From: a virus
DNA: 64,000 bases
Direction: 5' to 3' (one strand)
Virus record (IMG/VR): IMGVR_UViG_3300023109_003296
Location: 25,845 to 89,844 of that record
Shown here: positions 34,514 through 45,079 of the stretch, one piece after another
How positions within the stretch are numbered: position 1 is the stretch's first letter
How the letters are laid out: each line of letters starts with the position of its first letter
Notes under the pieces: generated by a model
The model's input: only the letters and a program-made list of their open reading frames with translations
What the model was told of the DNA's origin: nothing
Database searches by the model: none
Program-made: the position numbers and the translations under genes

Positions 34514-37500
34514 TACCTAAGAGTTCCTCCTAATCTTCTTTCTTCCCTAAGGACCTCAAGAACTTTCTGTTTTATTGTCTTACCAAGTTCTTCCCTATAC
34601 TTATTGTTGTTTGAGGCTCCTTTTTTCTCAACTGTAGCATTACCGTCGGGCCCTCCTGATGAACCGCCGCCACCACTATTTTCATTACCGCCACCACCTC
34701 CATTAACGGTAATGTTGATTTCACCATTATTATCTCTTGTTGCATTTAAGATTTCGTCCAACTTTTCAATTACTTTCTCTGAGTCTTCACCTCCCCCAGA
34801 GTTTAGATTCTGTAAATTATCAGCTCCTACTCTCTCTGTCGCAGCTCTATTTAAAACGAACTCGCCACCAGTCAGCATAGTTTGCACGTTATCTATATTG
34901 GATCCTCCTCCAGTAACATAACCTCCTGTTGCCAAACTCTGACCAGATCCAGTACCTCCAAGGTTGTAACCCCTAAGGTTTAATAGACCTCCAGTATTAG
35001 TTCCAGATCCAGATGATCCTGGAGCACCACGAAGGAAGGAATTCCAAAAACCTCCATTAGCAGCTACACCACCGTTGTTCATGGCTGCACCAATCCCATT
35101 TAACCCAGCGGTTAAACCCATAGTGGCAACACTTATTGCCAGCTGCGTAAGCAGCTGCTTCTTTCTTTCTTTTTCTTGTTTTTTGAGTTGCTCAACAAGC
35201 TCATTATATTCAGCAACTTGTTGTTGGTATTCTAGATTCAATCCAAAGGCTTGAGCTTTAGCATCTTGAGTAGCTCTTTGCAGAGGTGTTCCTCTTGTCC
35301 TACCAAAGTTTGTCAATCTAACACTTTCTGGTTCTAAGGATACCATTGAAGCTCCTGCCGCTTGATTTATAACATCATTTTGACCTCCAGTAAAAGCCTG
35401 TGTAGAAAAGTTAAGCAGGTTGCCAGCTCCTTCTATTTGACCTTGTCCATAAAGACCAGGTATAATAAAATCCTGCCTACCTGTTTGAGGTGTCAAAGCA
35501 CCTGATGGAGAACCAAATATATCTGTTGTTTTAAAGTCCTTTTCTTCTCTTGCAAATGTAGCTCCAGGTACAAGTCCTCCTTTTGCATATTTCTTAACAG
35601 AACCATTATTTATAGCATCAAGGAATGATGTTCCAAAAGAAGAAACAGCATCTTTAGACATAACAAACTCCCCACCCATGAGTAAAGCTGGATTTTCTTT
35701 TTTGTCTTTTGATTCAGATACTCTTAAATTAGTCAACCTCTCATCCAATACACCTCCAAACTTCGGATCAAAAGATGTTCTTAAGCTGGATTCTCTCGTA
35801 GCTTTAGATGCCTCAATTCCAGACTCAGACCTAAACTTAACACTTTGATCTACTCTTTCTTTTTTTTCTTTAGCGTATTTGAAAGAATCTATCCATTTAG
35901 ATGCAAAAGCTCCAGAATCAAATCTCAGATCTTTATTTTTAAAACGCTCTTCTAAGTTATAAACCTGACCTGAGTTAGCTGCTGGTGTGAATTTTGATGC
36001 AGTCAGTCCTGACTCTGTTCTGTTTTCTTCTTCCTTCTTTCTCCTTTTTTCGTTACTCTCTCTTATTACGTCTGCTTTAGGAGTCCAGTCTGAAGACTTT
36101 AATCCAGAATCATTTCTCAATTCATTATTGTCTTCAAAACTTCTTGTCTTTTCTTTTGCATAATTAGCAGAATCTGTCCACTTGGAAATAAAATTACCAG
36201 AATCAGATCTCAATTCTCTATTCTTAAGTCTTTCTTCTTCTTTTTCTACATTAGAGTAGTTGGATTTAGAGGTCCAATTTGAAGCTACAATTCCAGAGTT
36301 AGTCCTCTCATTTTCTCTAGACTTATCAGAATCTTTTTTTGTTTCTCTTGCTTCCCTTGTTGCTGTAGATGAATTTGCCAGCGGTGTCCATTCAGAAGAT
36401 TCAATTCCAGATTCGGTCCTAATCCTTATTCTTTCTTCTGTTTTTTTCTTCCTTGCTTTTTGTATGCTTGCTTCAGCAATCCATTTAGATGCTAGAACTC
36501 CAGATTCGGTTCTCTCCTCCTGATCTACAGTCCTCTCTTTATCTTGGTCTTGGTATTTTGATGCCTTTGGTGTCCAGTCAGAAGCAATGATTCCAGATTG
36601 TGTTCTGTCAGATTCGTTAATACTTCTTCTGTAACCCATGTACTCATTAATAGGCTCGTTCGATCTTGCTCCACCAACCATACCTCCAGTAGCAAAACCT
36701 GTAAGATTCCCAGAGTTTATAGACTCCATCATCCCAGATCCATACTTTTGAACAGCACTTTTTCTTATTACATACTCACCAGCCATTAAAACAGCTGGAA
36801 CGTCATCTCTGACTCCAGATCCACCTGTAACACGACCAGGTACAGAACCACCTTCATTAAATCCTATGGCTCCTAAAATAGGACCTAAGACAGGTCCAAC
36901 TCCAGGTATAAGGCTTGCTAAACTGCCAATAGCTCCACCAAGAAAACCACCGCCACCGCCAGTAGAGCCTTGTATACCTCCTCCGCCTCCGCCTCCGCCG
37001 CCATTAACGACATTAACAAAAACAGGATTTGATTGAGAACCTTTCGGTCCTCCGCTTTCGCCACCTAGACCTAATAAACCAGCTACACCACTTATATCTT
37101 TTCCGATAACACTGCTAATAGCCTTAAGAGCACCACCTTTTATGTCGATACCGCCACTTTCACCTCCGCCACCTTCTGATGTCAAACCTTCCCCATCAGT
37201 TGATGTTACATAAAGCGGGCTACTTGAGGTAAGTCCTCTAGCACTATTTATCAAAGTAGCTCCTGCAGCAGATCCTGATCCTGCACCACTATCCTTTTGA
37301 CCAAATATTGAACCAAGAATGCCCTGGAATCCACCCTCTCCTTGACCAAAGACAACACCTCTTAGTAAGTTTTTAAGCGAGGTTTTTGCAAAATCTTCTA
37401 AAAAGCTTGATGCAGCTTCCCTTAAGGTATCTCTAAGAGACTCCCCTTTGCTTATAGAGTCGACTAGACCATCTGATAAAGTGTCAACAAAATTGGTTGC

Positions 37501-40500
37501 TCCGCTAACTAGAATCTCCCTAATCTCTTTGGCTGACTCTTCTGGGCTCTTACCTTGTTTTTTAAACAGAGTGCCTATATCAGGATTATCTTTTTGTCTC
37601 TCTAAGATTGCAGCTTCTCTTAAGACAGATCCTCTTTCTTCAGGTGTTTTTGCAGCATTTAATCTTTCCCTTAAAGCTAATATTTTAAGGTTTATCTCGT
37701 ATTCGTATTCGAGCTGAACTCTAGATGCTGTATCTATAGTTTTTAAAAGTGCAAGTTCTTTTTCTTTAGCTAAAACATATTCATTTGCCTGTCTTATTCT
37801 ATCTAACTGAGTACCTTCTCCACTTTGTAAAATATCTAGCCTTCCCTGATTTACCCCAGCAGATTGAAGAGCTCCAGGATCAGCCGTGGTTAGAATATCA
37901 AAAGTATTCTGAGCTCTTTGTTCTGGTATATTTTCAAACTCAGATCTAATTAAGCTTGCTAATGTTTTAAGGCTACCAGTGAAATCTTTAAGTGCAGCGT
38001 CTGCCCTTAATCTCGCTATTGTTCCTTTGTCTAAAGCTATGCGGCTTTGTTCTAAACCTTTTCTATAAGACTCTGTTCCTTTTCTTAGTTCTTCTGATTG
38101 TGTTTGCTGTTTCGCTAATCCGATGCCTTCTGCTGAACCAATAAATCCAGTAGTAGGCTTATTAAGATCAAAAATATTACTAGCAGCGCCAAGTTGAGGA
38201 ACTTTTTGAATATTAAATAAACTCGAAATAGATGGAGTCAATGATAATATCGCTCTGTTTAAAGTTTCTGTTGAAGTAGTTAAAGTTGTTTGGCTTGTTT
38301 TTTGTTCTTCGTTTGCTACTTTTAGATCACCTGAGGCCTTAGCAGCTTCATTTATATCTCCAGCAGGGTCTCCAGCAGGGGTAACAGGTTCTTTAACCGA
38401 CAATTCATTAAGTCTTTGTTGGACTTGCAATTCCTCGCCTTTTAGTTCAGCTACTTGTTGTGTGAATGTTTGTATCTGATTAAGAGCATTCTGAATTTGG
38501 GCTTCTTGTACTTTGATTTCTGCTTTCTTGCCTTCTATACTAGCTTGTGCTCCTGCAGAACCTTGTGTAAGACTTGTGGTTATTCCAGAATCTTCACCAA
38601 AACCGTCAGGACTTTGAATGATTAAATTTTCTAATTCGCTTTTTAAATCATTTAATTTTATTTTATTATCATCCAGGTTTTTATTAAATTTTATTAAAGA
38701 ATCCGCAGCTTTTTTAAACTCTTTATTTCTTTCTGGTCCTCTTGTTAATTCTGACTCTTCTATACCTGCTTTTTCCTTGGCTCTGGATTCTGCGAGAGCC
38801 TGAGCAATATACTCTCCGAACTTATTAACATTAGCTCCGAAAATATTAACATTAGCTCCAAATTCTGTTCTTAAACCATCTTCTAATGTTGATTTTAAAT
38901 CCTCAATAAGCTTTTGGCTTTTCTTTGCTTGATCCTCTGCGAGTTTCTTGGAGTCGGTTATTGATTTTTCTATTAACTTTCCTACCGAAACCTCTAAAGG
39001 TGCTAAATCTAGTATGTCTTCTGATCCAGTTATCTTATCTTCCAAACTTTTTCTTTTGGATGGGTCTATAACATCAGAGAAGGCTCTCAATTGAGATACA
39101 AGATCATCAGCTTGAGCTTCTGTTGCTGCTTTTCTTCCCGTGCGAATATCTAAATCTGTCTGCTTTAAGTCTAAGGCGTTAGAAGCCCTAACGTCTGCAG
39201 TTGTACCTTTTCTTCCAGCTTTTCCTGCATCAAGTCTAGCTCTCTCTATATCTATTTGTCTTTGCTCTGCATTAAGAGCGGAAGTGCCGATATCCCTTTG
39301 TTTTTTAGTACGCCTATCACGAAGGTCATTAATTCTCTTCTCTTCTGCAGATTGAAGTTTTAATAATTTAAGTCTTGCATTTTGAAGATCATTGTCAGCT
39401 TTTGCTATTGCTGCTCTCTTTGCTGCATCTACTACGCTTTGCTTTATCGAGGCTATAACTTCCTTTTCTTTTCCAGCTATACCTTCTATACGAGAAAGCC
39501 TCTCTTCTGCAAACTTAACTATATCTCCCTCAAACTTGCCAGTCTTTAATAGATTATCATTAATATTTAAAACAAGATCTGCAATTTGCTGGTATGCTTG
39601 AGCATCTATAGTACCTCCAACATCTGGTATCAAACTTGTCTTTAGACCTTCGTCTGATAATATTCTTTTAGTGAAAATATCAGATATCTCTTCTTGCAAA
39701 CCCTTTTCTACCTGTAGATTTTGCAGTCTGCGATCTAATTCCGCACCTTGTATAGCATTAGTTTTTTCAGAAGCTTTTAAAAGCTCAAGTTTAAATTCTT
39801 TTTCTGATTTTATTGCTGCTATTGATTTTTGCTGGGCTATAACAGAATCCAAGGCTGAAAGAGCCGTATCCCTCAATACTCTTCTGGAGTCTTCTTGAAT
39901 CTTTTTAAGCCTATCAGCTGCATCCGAAGAAGCTATTAATTTCTTTTCTATCTCTCCTCTTAGTACTACTTCTTTTTCTATTTCTTTTAGAATTTGCTTT
40001 GATTCTACGACCCTACTTTTATCACCGTCAATTTTTGCAAGTCTTTCTCTTAATGCTATTTCCTTCTTGATAGCATCTTCTCTTTTCGATTGGTCTTCTT
40101 TGCTTAGTTTGCTTTGTTGTTGTCCCAACAACTTCTGTACATCTTCTGGTTTCTCAAGAAGTTTTTGTTTATCTTGAGTACTCAATGTCGAAATTAAACT
40201 TTGATCAGCTATACCCCTAGTTTCTTTTCCTATACCATCTGCTCTTCCCTTGTTTAAGACACTTGTTATTATTTCTTTAGGGTCTGTTATTACCTTTCCG
40301 TCTTTGTCTTCAATACCCCTTATCTTTAATCTTAACTCTTTTAGTACTAAGTCTGTTGGTGACTCTCCGCCTTTATCAAGACTTAAAGCTGCATCAAGAG
40401 AAGACTCTCTAAGTTTCTCTAGAGACTTTGCAGCGGCTTCCGCTGGCGTATCTATAAACCCTAAAACTCTACCTATGCCTTTTAATCCGTCTAAAAGAAA

Positions 40501-43500
40501 AGATAATGTATCAAATCCACCAGTAGCTTTTTTAATTACAGCATTTAATATAGGGAATAAAGTAATAACAGTTCCTAATATAGGAACAAATCTACCAAAA
40601 ATACCAGCTGCCTTACCGAGAACACTAACAAACTTACCAGAACTTCTTAAAAGACCTCCTCCTCTTAAGCCTAACGCTGATCTTTTTTGTCCAGCTAGTT
40701 CCAACTTAGCCCCCTTAAAACCAAGCGAACCCGCTTTGTTTGGTCCGCTTTTAGCAGCGCCACGTTTAATTCCAGGGGTTAATCCTACTGACTGAAGACC
40801 AAACAATATAGAAGCAGAAGTTAAAGCGGCTTGAGCGAATTCCTGTACAGCTTTTGAAGTTCCTTCTGTTTGTGTCGCTAATCCACCCAAAACACTCTGA
40901 GCTATGAAGAATACCCCAGAAGCTTTTAAATATGAAGATGTTGATTTTTCTGAAGCTACCAATTGACCTTGGTTTGCTTTAGTTAGTTTTACAGAAGATT
41001 CTGTTTGCTTTTTAAGAGCACCTACGTTAGCTTTGGCAGCTTCACCTACTCCTGCTCCTGGCCCAATAAAATTAGGAACAAACCCTCTAGAGGCATTCCT
41101 AGGAACAGCGCCAGTAGGCTCATCTCTAGTATTAGTTACAGCAATACCGTCTGGATTTTGACTGTTTCTTAATTTGCCGTCTTGGTTTATTCTAATCTGG
41201 TTGATTGGGATTCCAGCATCTCTCTCTCTGCCGATAGCTTGTTCAAGTGGGCTTTGATTTTGTGCGAAGTTTGGTATATAACCAGAAGCAGCTCTTTTCA
41301 ATACGCCTGTTGTCTTGTCAGAAGTGAAAGATTCACCTTCTAATTTACTTAGATCATTCTTTTTTATTGTGTAAGTTCGATTAGGATATTTTCCCTTGGC
41401 ATTTAGTTTTAAGAACCCAAGCCTGATTGCATCTTTATTAAGAAGCTTCTTACCTACAAGATTAGTTTCTTTACTACCTTGTTTTCTCTCGAACGCTTTT
41501 CTGCCTCCAACCAATACATCAAAAAACTTTTTAGCCGCTGACTTTTGAAGCTCTGTACTATTTGACCCTTTAACTTCTGCGCCATCTTTTCCTTGACCTT
41601 TACCGACACCAAAAGCTGCATATAAATTATCGGATTTAGGTAAGTCTATCAAAGAGTTTTCAGTTCTTGATGCGTAGTCGTCAAAACCAGGACCTTCCAA
41701 TATAGAAGCTAAAGCCACCTCAAAAACACTCCCAGCCAAAGAGTTTACAGCTCCTTTCTGAAACCTACCCTTTAACTTTTCTGCGCTTTCAGTTCTTACG
41801 TTGCCTGGGCTGCTAATGCTAAGAGCAGTTTTAACAGCCTCGTTAGCACCAAGATCCCTGATTTTCCCCTCTAAAGAATCTATGTAAGATTTTCCATTGG
41901 TGTCCCCCTTAGGTTTTTTTGCTTGAAATGTAGGCACAGCAACCTCAGTAATAGCTTCTGACTTGAAACCTTGCTTTAATGCTTCTTGTGGACTTACATA
42001 AATTCTTGTTTCTCCATCTTTGTCTACAGCTCCAAAATATGAAGCATTGGGACTGTCGTTACCATAAGAGCCAGTCAACAGAACAAAATTAGAACCTCCT
42101 TTATTTACTTTTGATGCAAAATTTGGAATATATCCACCAGCCGCATTTACTTTCTTAGCTCCGCTTGGCAAGCCCATCCTCTTAACCATGTCTTGGTTAA
42201 AGATAGCAGAGCCTCCACCAGCAAAATTAGGAACAATATATTCACTAGAATTAGCGACCATGGTTCCTTTTTTACCATTACCAAATGCAAAGTTTGGAAT
42301 GACAACTGGCTTTGCTGAAGAAGGAGCACCACCAACACCTCTGCTTATGTCCTTTTGTTCTGCGCCAATTGGCAAAAATCCGCCAGCACTTCTTTTAGTT
42401 GCTCCAGATCTTCCTGCCGAAACTATTCCTGGAGCTATAGTAGAAGATAAAGTGTTTAATTGAGAAGTGAGCTTTACTCTTTCCCTTAAAGCTACGTTAA
42501 AAAATTCAGCTTGTTGAAATCTTTTTTGTTCAGCAGTTAAAGAAGAGTTTTCTATTCTTAAAATATTCTCCCTAACACCTTGATCATTAAGTAGAGTTCC
42601 AACTATTTGTTGTTGAATTGACTTAAGTCTTTCAGCTTCTTTATTTAAACCAAGAAATGTTTTGAATGAGTCTACTCCAAACTTTAAAAGCTGTTTAGAC
42701 AACTGAAACAAAAGAACACCGAAAATAGCAAGCCCCCCTTTAACTAAAGCTCCACTCAATCCGCTCAAAAAGCCTTTTGCAAACTTAGCTCCTGGTCCTT
42801 CTCCATCTAAAAAATTATTTACAGAAGAAACAAAATTGTTTACTATATTCAAAAGCTCCTTAAAGGTATCTGTCACTCCAAGTTCGCCAAGATTATTTGC
42901 GAGTTCTTTAACTGTTAATGAAGTTCTGGTTATTGCTGCAGATAGTGTTTCATTCAGAATTATATTTTTCTGATAAGCTTGATCAGTAGCGTTTCTAAAA
43001 GCTTCGGTAGCTTGTATAGCTATAGAAGTCTCACTACTATAATCAGACAAAGCCGCAAGCAGCGGAGCAATCTGGAATCCACCACCGATTTTTTCAGTAA
43101 TAGATCTTACTTGAATATCGTTCAAGTCTCCTAACTTACCCGCTAAATTCTCTATAAGTTTTGTAGCTGGCAATATTTTCCCTTGGACATCTGTTATTTG
43201 TACTCCAAGACTTTCTAAAAGCTGAAGGTTACCCGCACGACCAATACGAGTAAAGATTGTTTTAAATGAGTTACCAATAACAGCTCCACCACGGGCTGTT
43301 TTTTGCTGGACGGCTGTAATAATTCCTCCAAGCTCATCAATACTAACGCCAGCTTGTTGGGCTACAGAAGCGGAACGCTTAAATCCTTCAATAAGGTCTC
43401 TCTCAGAAACGGCAAATTTGTTTGCTGCGTTACTAACTTTGTTAAGAACCTCTCCTGTAGTTAAACCTTCTTTTGAGAAACTGTTAACAGCTGCAGTCAA

Positions 43501-44040
43501 TCCAGCCACAGCCTCTGCAGCATTTATGCCTGAAAGTCTAGAAAGAATAAGCGCATCATTAAGTCTCTTGGCGACCTCTGTTGCATTCAAACCCTGTCTC
43601 GATAATTCCAACGCAGCATCAGCAACAGTATCAAAAGTTTGTTGCGTATTTCTTGCTATATCAAAAATTTGCCCTTTAAGAGAATCTAATCCAGATACAG
43701 TGGTATTAAGTATAGAGTTTATTTTAGCAAGACTAGCCTCAACCTCAATAGTTGTAGTAACCAAACTCTTAAAGGATTGTACGACTGCATTAATAATACC
43801 AACAGAAGCACCAAAAGCAATAACACGGGCATTTGCCGCTTGCATAGACTTGCCAAACTCGTCAGCTTGTCCAGTTATTCTTCCAAGAGGCTGTTCAAGA
43901 GATTTGATGTCCTTGGCGTTAGTGCCAAGATCGATCTTTAAATTTCTTCCAGCTTTTTTTGCTACATTAGCAACCTGTCTCTCAAGTTGAGTTTGGTTTA
44001 CTAGTGTTCCTTTTAACGGTAATGGTACTGACTCTGGCAT
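34513..44040 (-). CDS. Tail tape measure protein (TP901 type, 3175 residues)
   Basis: The longest ORF; it sets tail length. The N-terminal part has the TP901-type tape measure core (AAEAVAGLTAAVNSFSKEGL, then GGIITAVQQKTARGGAV and NSFKTIFTRIGR), followed by coiled-coil-rich regions with Lys/Glu/Asp heptads and Gly-rich linkers. A hydrophobic stretch lies near 420-450 (FLSGLSGALVKGGLAIFGVL). Two repeat sets stand out: five PNFA/PNFI motifs between 577 and 985, and nine R-[TSN]-x-SG units of about 30-45 residues near 2476-2750. At about 1.5 angstroms per residue the tail would be near 470-480 nm. The GEFV motifs near the C-terminus (VMSKDAVSSFG, VLNRAATERVG) recur in many tape measures. Confidence 0.93.
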   Translation of the reverse strand: MPESVPLPLKGTLVNQTQLERQVANVAKKAGRNLKIDLGTNAKDIKSLEQPLGRITGQADEFGKSMQAANARVIAFGASVGIINAVVQSFKSLVTTTIEVEASLAKINSILNTTVSGLDSLKGQIFDIARNTQQTFDTVADAALELSRQGLNATEVAKRLNDALILSRLSGINAAEAVAGLTAAVNSFSKEGLTTGEVLNKVSNAANKFAVSERDLIEGFKRSASVAQQAGVSIDELGGIITAVQQKTARGGAVIGNSFKTIFTRIGRAGNLQLLESLGVQITDVQGKILPATKLIENLAGKLGDLNDIQVRSITEKIGGGFQIAPLLAALSDYSSETSIAIQATEAFRNATDQAYQKNIILNETLSAAITRTSLTVKELANNLGELGVTDTFKELLNIVNNFVSSVNNFLDGEGPGAKFAKGFLSGLSGALVKGGLAIFGVLLFQLSKQLLKFGVDSFKTFLGLNKEAERLKSIQQQIVGTLLNDQGVRENILRIENSSLTAEQKRFQQAEFFNVALRERVKLTSQLNTLSSTIAPGIVSAGRSGATKRSAGGFLPIGAEQKDISRGVGGAPSSAKPVVIPNFAFGNGKKGTMVANSSEYIVPNFAGGGSAIFNQDMVKRMGLPSGAKKVNAAGGYIPNFASKVNKGGSNFVLLTGSYGNDSPNASYFGAVDKDGETRIYVSPQEALKQGFKSEAITEVAVPTFQAKKPKGDTNGKSYIDSLEGKIRDLGANEAVKTALSISSPGNVRTESAEKLKGRFQKGAVNSLAGSVFEVALASILEGPGFDDYASRTENSLIDLPKSDNLYAAFGVGKGQGKDGAEVKGSNSTELQKSAAKKFFDVLVGGRKAFERKQGSKETNLVGKKLLNKDAIRLGFLKLNAKGKYPNRTYTIKKNDLSKLEGESFTSDKTTGVLKRAASGYIPNFAQNQSPLEQAIGRERDAGIPINQIRINQDGKLRNSQNPDGIAVTNTRDEPTGAVPRNASRGFVPNFIGPGAGVGEAAKANVGALKKQTESSVKLTKANQGQLVASEKSTSSYLKASGVFFIAQSVLGGLATQTEGTSKAVQEFAQAALTSASILFGLQSVGLTPGIKRGAAKSGPNKAGSLGFKGAKLELAGQKRSALGLRGGGLLRSSGKFVSVLGKAAGIFGRFVPILGTVITLFPILNAVIKKATGGFDTLSFLLDGLKGIGRVLGFIDTPAEAAAKSLEKLRESSLDAALSLDKGGESPTDLVLKELRLKIRGIEDKDGKVITDPKEIITSVLNKGRADGIGKETRGIADQSLISTLSTQDKQKLLEKPEDVQKLLGQQQSKLSKEDQSKREDAIKKEIALRERLAKIDGDKSRVVESKQILKEIEKEVVLRGEIEKKLIASSDAADRLKKIQEDSRRVLRDTALSALDSVIAQQKSIAAIKSEKEFKLELLKASEKTNAIQGAELDRRLQNLQVEKGLQEEISDIFTKRILSDEGLKTSLIPDVGGTIDAQAYQQIADLVLNINDNLLKTGKFEGDIVKFAEERLSRIEGIAGKEKEVIASIKQSVVDAAKRAAIAKADNDLQNARLKLLKLQSAEEKRINDLRDRRTKKQRDIGTSALNAEQRQIDIERARLDAGKAGRKGTTADVRASNALDLKQTDLDIRTGRKAATEAQADDLVSQLRAFSDVIDPSKRKSLEDKITGSEDILDLAPLEVSVGKLIEKSITDSKKLAEDQAKKSQKLIEDLKSTLEDGLRTEFGANVNIFGANVNKFGEYIAQALAESRAKEKAGIEESELTRGPERNKEFKKAADSLIKFNKNLDDNKIKLNDLKSELENLIIQSPDGFGEDSGITTSLTQGSAGAQASIEGKKAEIKVQEAQIQNALNQIQTFTQQVAELKGEELQVQQRLNELSVKEPVTPAGDPAGDINEAAKASGDLKVANEEQKTSQTTLTTSTETLNRAILSLTPSISSLFNIQKVPQLGAASNIFDLNKPTTGFIGSAEGIGLAKQQTQSEELRKGTESYRKGLEQSRIALDKGTIARLRADAALKDFTGSLKTLASLIRSEFENIPEQRAQNTFDILTTADPGALQSAGVNQGRLDILQSGEGTQLDRIRQANEYVLAKEKELALLKTIDTASRVQLEYEYEINLKILALRERLNAAKTPEERGSVLREAAILERQKDNPDIGTLFKKQGKSPEESAKEIREILVSGATNFVDTLSDGLVDSISKGESLRDTLREAASSFLEDFAKTSLKNLLRGVVFGQGEGGFQGILGSIFGQKDSGAGSGSAAGATLINSARGLTSSSPLYVTSTDGEGLTSEGGGGESGGIDIKGGALKAISSVIGKDISGVAGLLGLGGESGGPKGSQSNPVFVNVVNGGGGGGGGGIQGSTGGGGGFLGGAIGSLASLIPGVGPVLGPILGAIGFNEGGSVPGRVTGGSGVRDDVPAVLMAGEYVIRKSAVQKYGSGMMESINSGNLTGFATGGMVGGARSNEPINEYMGYRRSINESDRTQSGIIASDWTPKASKYQDQDKERTVDQEERTESGVLASKWIAEASIQKARKKKTEERIRIRTESGIESSEWTPLANSSTATREARETKKDSDKSRENERTNSGIVASNWTSKSNYSNVEKEEERLKNRELRSDSGNFISKWTDSANYAKEKTRSFEDNNELRNDSGLKSSDWTPKADVIRESNEKRRKKEEENRTESGLTASKFTPAANSGQVYNLEERFKNKDLRFDSGAFASKWIDSFKYAKEKKERVDQSVKFRSESGIEASKATRESSLRTSFDPKFGGVLDERLTNLRVSESKDKKENPALLMGGEFVMSKDAVSSFGTSFLDAINNGSVKKYAKGGLVPGATFAREEKDFKTTDIFGSPSGALTPQTGRQDFIIPGLYGQGQIEGAGNLLNFSTQAFTGGQNDVINQAAGASMVSLEPESVRLTNFGRTRGTPLQRATQDAKAQAFGLNLEYQQQVAEYNELVEQLKKQEKERKKQLLTQLAISVATMGLTAGLNGIGAAMNNGGVAANGGFWNSFLRGAPGSSGSGTNTGGLLNLRGYNLGGTGSGQSLATGGYVTGGGSNIDNVQTMLTGGEFVLNRAATERVGADNLQNLNSGGGEDSEKVIEKLDEILNATRDNNGEINITVNGGGGGNENSGGGGSSGGPDGNATVEKKGASNNNKYREELGKTIKQKVLEVLREERRLGGTLR
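35785..36615 (-). repeat. Nine tandem R(T/S)xSG...W repeats in the tape measure
   Basis: Within the tape measure, nine units of about 30-45 residues share the pattern R-[TSN]-[EDQN]-S-G-x3-[AS]-[SK]-x-[WF]. Examples are RTQSGIIASDWTPKASKY, RTESGVLASKWIAEA, RNDSGLKSSDWTPKA and RFDSGAFASKWIDSF, joined by Lys/Glu-rich linkers. The units are diverged at DNA level, so this is an old internal amplification rather than a recent DNA repeat. Confidence 0.8.
41067..42310 (-). repeat. Five dispersed [IV]PNF[AI] motifs in the tape measure
   Basis: Five motifs: VIPNFAFG, IVPNFAGGG, GGYIPNFASK (all within about 170 bp at 42112-42310), SGYIPNFAQ (41262-41295) and RGFVPNFIG (41067-41095). Each sits in a Gly/Ala-rich, low-complexity context just after a long Lys-rich domain, like hinges or linker tags. 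Confidence 0.75.
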
Positions 44041-44087
44041 TGTTGTATAACCTTATATCCTTTACATAAGTTACACAAAAACCAAAA

Positions 44088-45068
44088 TTAATGACCAGCC
44101 AATTTCATCATTTGTTCCATATCAAGTTTACCTCCAGCCTTTTTAATCTCTTCTGTGAGTGAAATCCCAGAACTGTCATCACCAGCCAAATCTTGAACGT
44201 CTTCGGTTGTTGCTCCAAATATAGTCGACGCTGCAGAATCTTCATCAATGAACTTCTTAGCTTTACTGCTGTCACTCTTAGATTCAGAAAAGGCTATAAG
44301 TCTTTCAGGATCCATTTTTATATCTTCAGGTATGTTATCAACATTCTGAAATATACTATTAAACACCCTGCCAAAGACCGTCATTTTAAGTTGATATACA
44401 GACAAATCAACCAGCGGTTTGCCAAAAAAATCTTTAGGGTTTTCACAAAAAGATAAATATAAAGTAAAAAACGGTCTCAATACCGTTTTCTGAATATCTA
44501 ATTCGCTTAACCTTGCCGATATTTCATCTTGTTTTGTTCTTAAACAATAAAACTCTTCATCATCTAAGTTATCAAAATCTTCTTTAGAAAAAGCTCTTTT
44601 GTTTAAATCTGCAGAATCAAATACGAAGTATCTAATTATCTCTTGAGCTGCCATGCCAGAAGCATAATCTTCGGCTGTTTTTCCTACTATTTCTTTTCTT
44701 TTTGTTAGTAGTTCAAGCCACTCATTTGTTTTCTGCTCTATGGTCTCCTGAACAGCTTTTTTCTGAGAGGGGAGAAGTAAACTCTCTTTTGTTCTTTTTA
44801 AATTTTGAACCTCTACATCTAAATTAGATATTTTTAAATCCTCATCAGAAGTCCAAAGACCATCTTCTTTTACTTTTTTAAGTATATTCTCTTCAGACTC
44901 AACACCTCTAGCTTTGGCTATATTTATATACTTTAAGTAGTATGAATGGAGGTTCCTTTGATCTTTTATACTGGTATGTTTGTAATACAAATCCCTACCA
45001 TAAAAATCAAACACACTGTAGCCGTCGAATATTTCTCCAGCTACAGATATGTAAAATTCCTCGTTCAC
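44088..45068 (-). CDS. Putative tail assembly protein
   Basis: A 326-residue acidic protein with a coiled-coil-like segment (LDVEVQNLKRTKESLL, then QETIEQKTNEWLELLTKRKE). The start is GTG at 45068 (NEEFYIS), since no ATG lies between it and the upstream stop. It lies directly upstream of the tape measure gene, where tail assembly chaperones normally sit. No enzyme motif is seen. I found no slippery site joining it to the 262-residue gene: its frame is closed 15-20 bases upstream of the start by a TAA. Chaperone is an inference from position. Confidence 0.55.
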   Translation of the reverse strand: MNEEFYISVAGEIFDGYSVFDFYGRDLYYKHTSIKDQRNLHSYYLKYINIAKARGVESEENILKKVKEDGLWTSDEDLKISNLDVEVQNLKRTKESLLLPSQKKAVQETIEQKTNEWLELLTKRKEIVGKTAEDYASGMAAQEIIRYFVFDSADLNKRAFSKEDFDNLDDEEFYCLRTKQDEISARLSELDIQKTVLRPFFTLYLSFCENPKDFFGKPLVDLSVYQLKMTVFGRVFNSIFQNVDNIPEDIKMDPERLIAFSESKSDSSKAKKFIDEDSAASTIFGATTEDVQDLAGDDSSGISLTEEIKKAGGKLDMEQMMKLAGH

Positions 45069-45079
45069 AAAAAATACGG

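Noticed and set aside
34604-43990. Many plus-strand ORFs of 60-190 codons opposite the tape measure
   Set aside because: They are antisense shadows of the long, repetitive minus-strand gene, with low-complexity Ser/Leu/Phe products and no promoters or conserved motifs.
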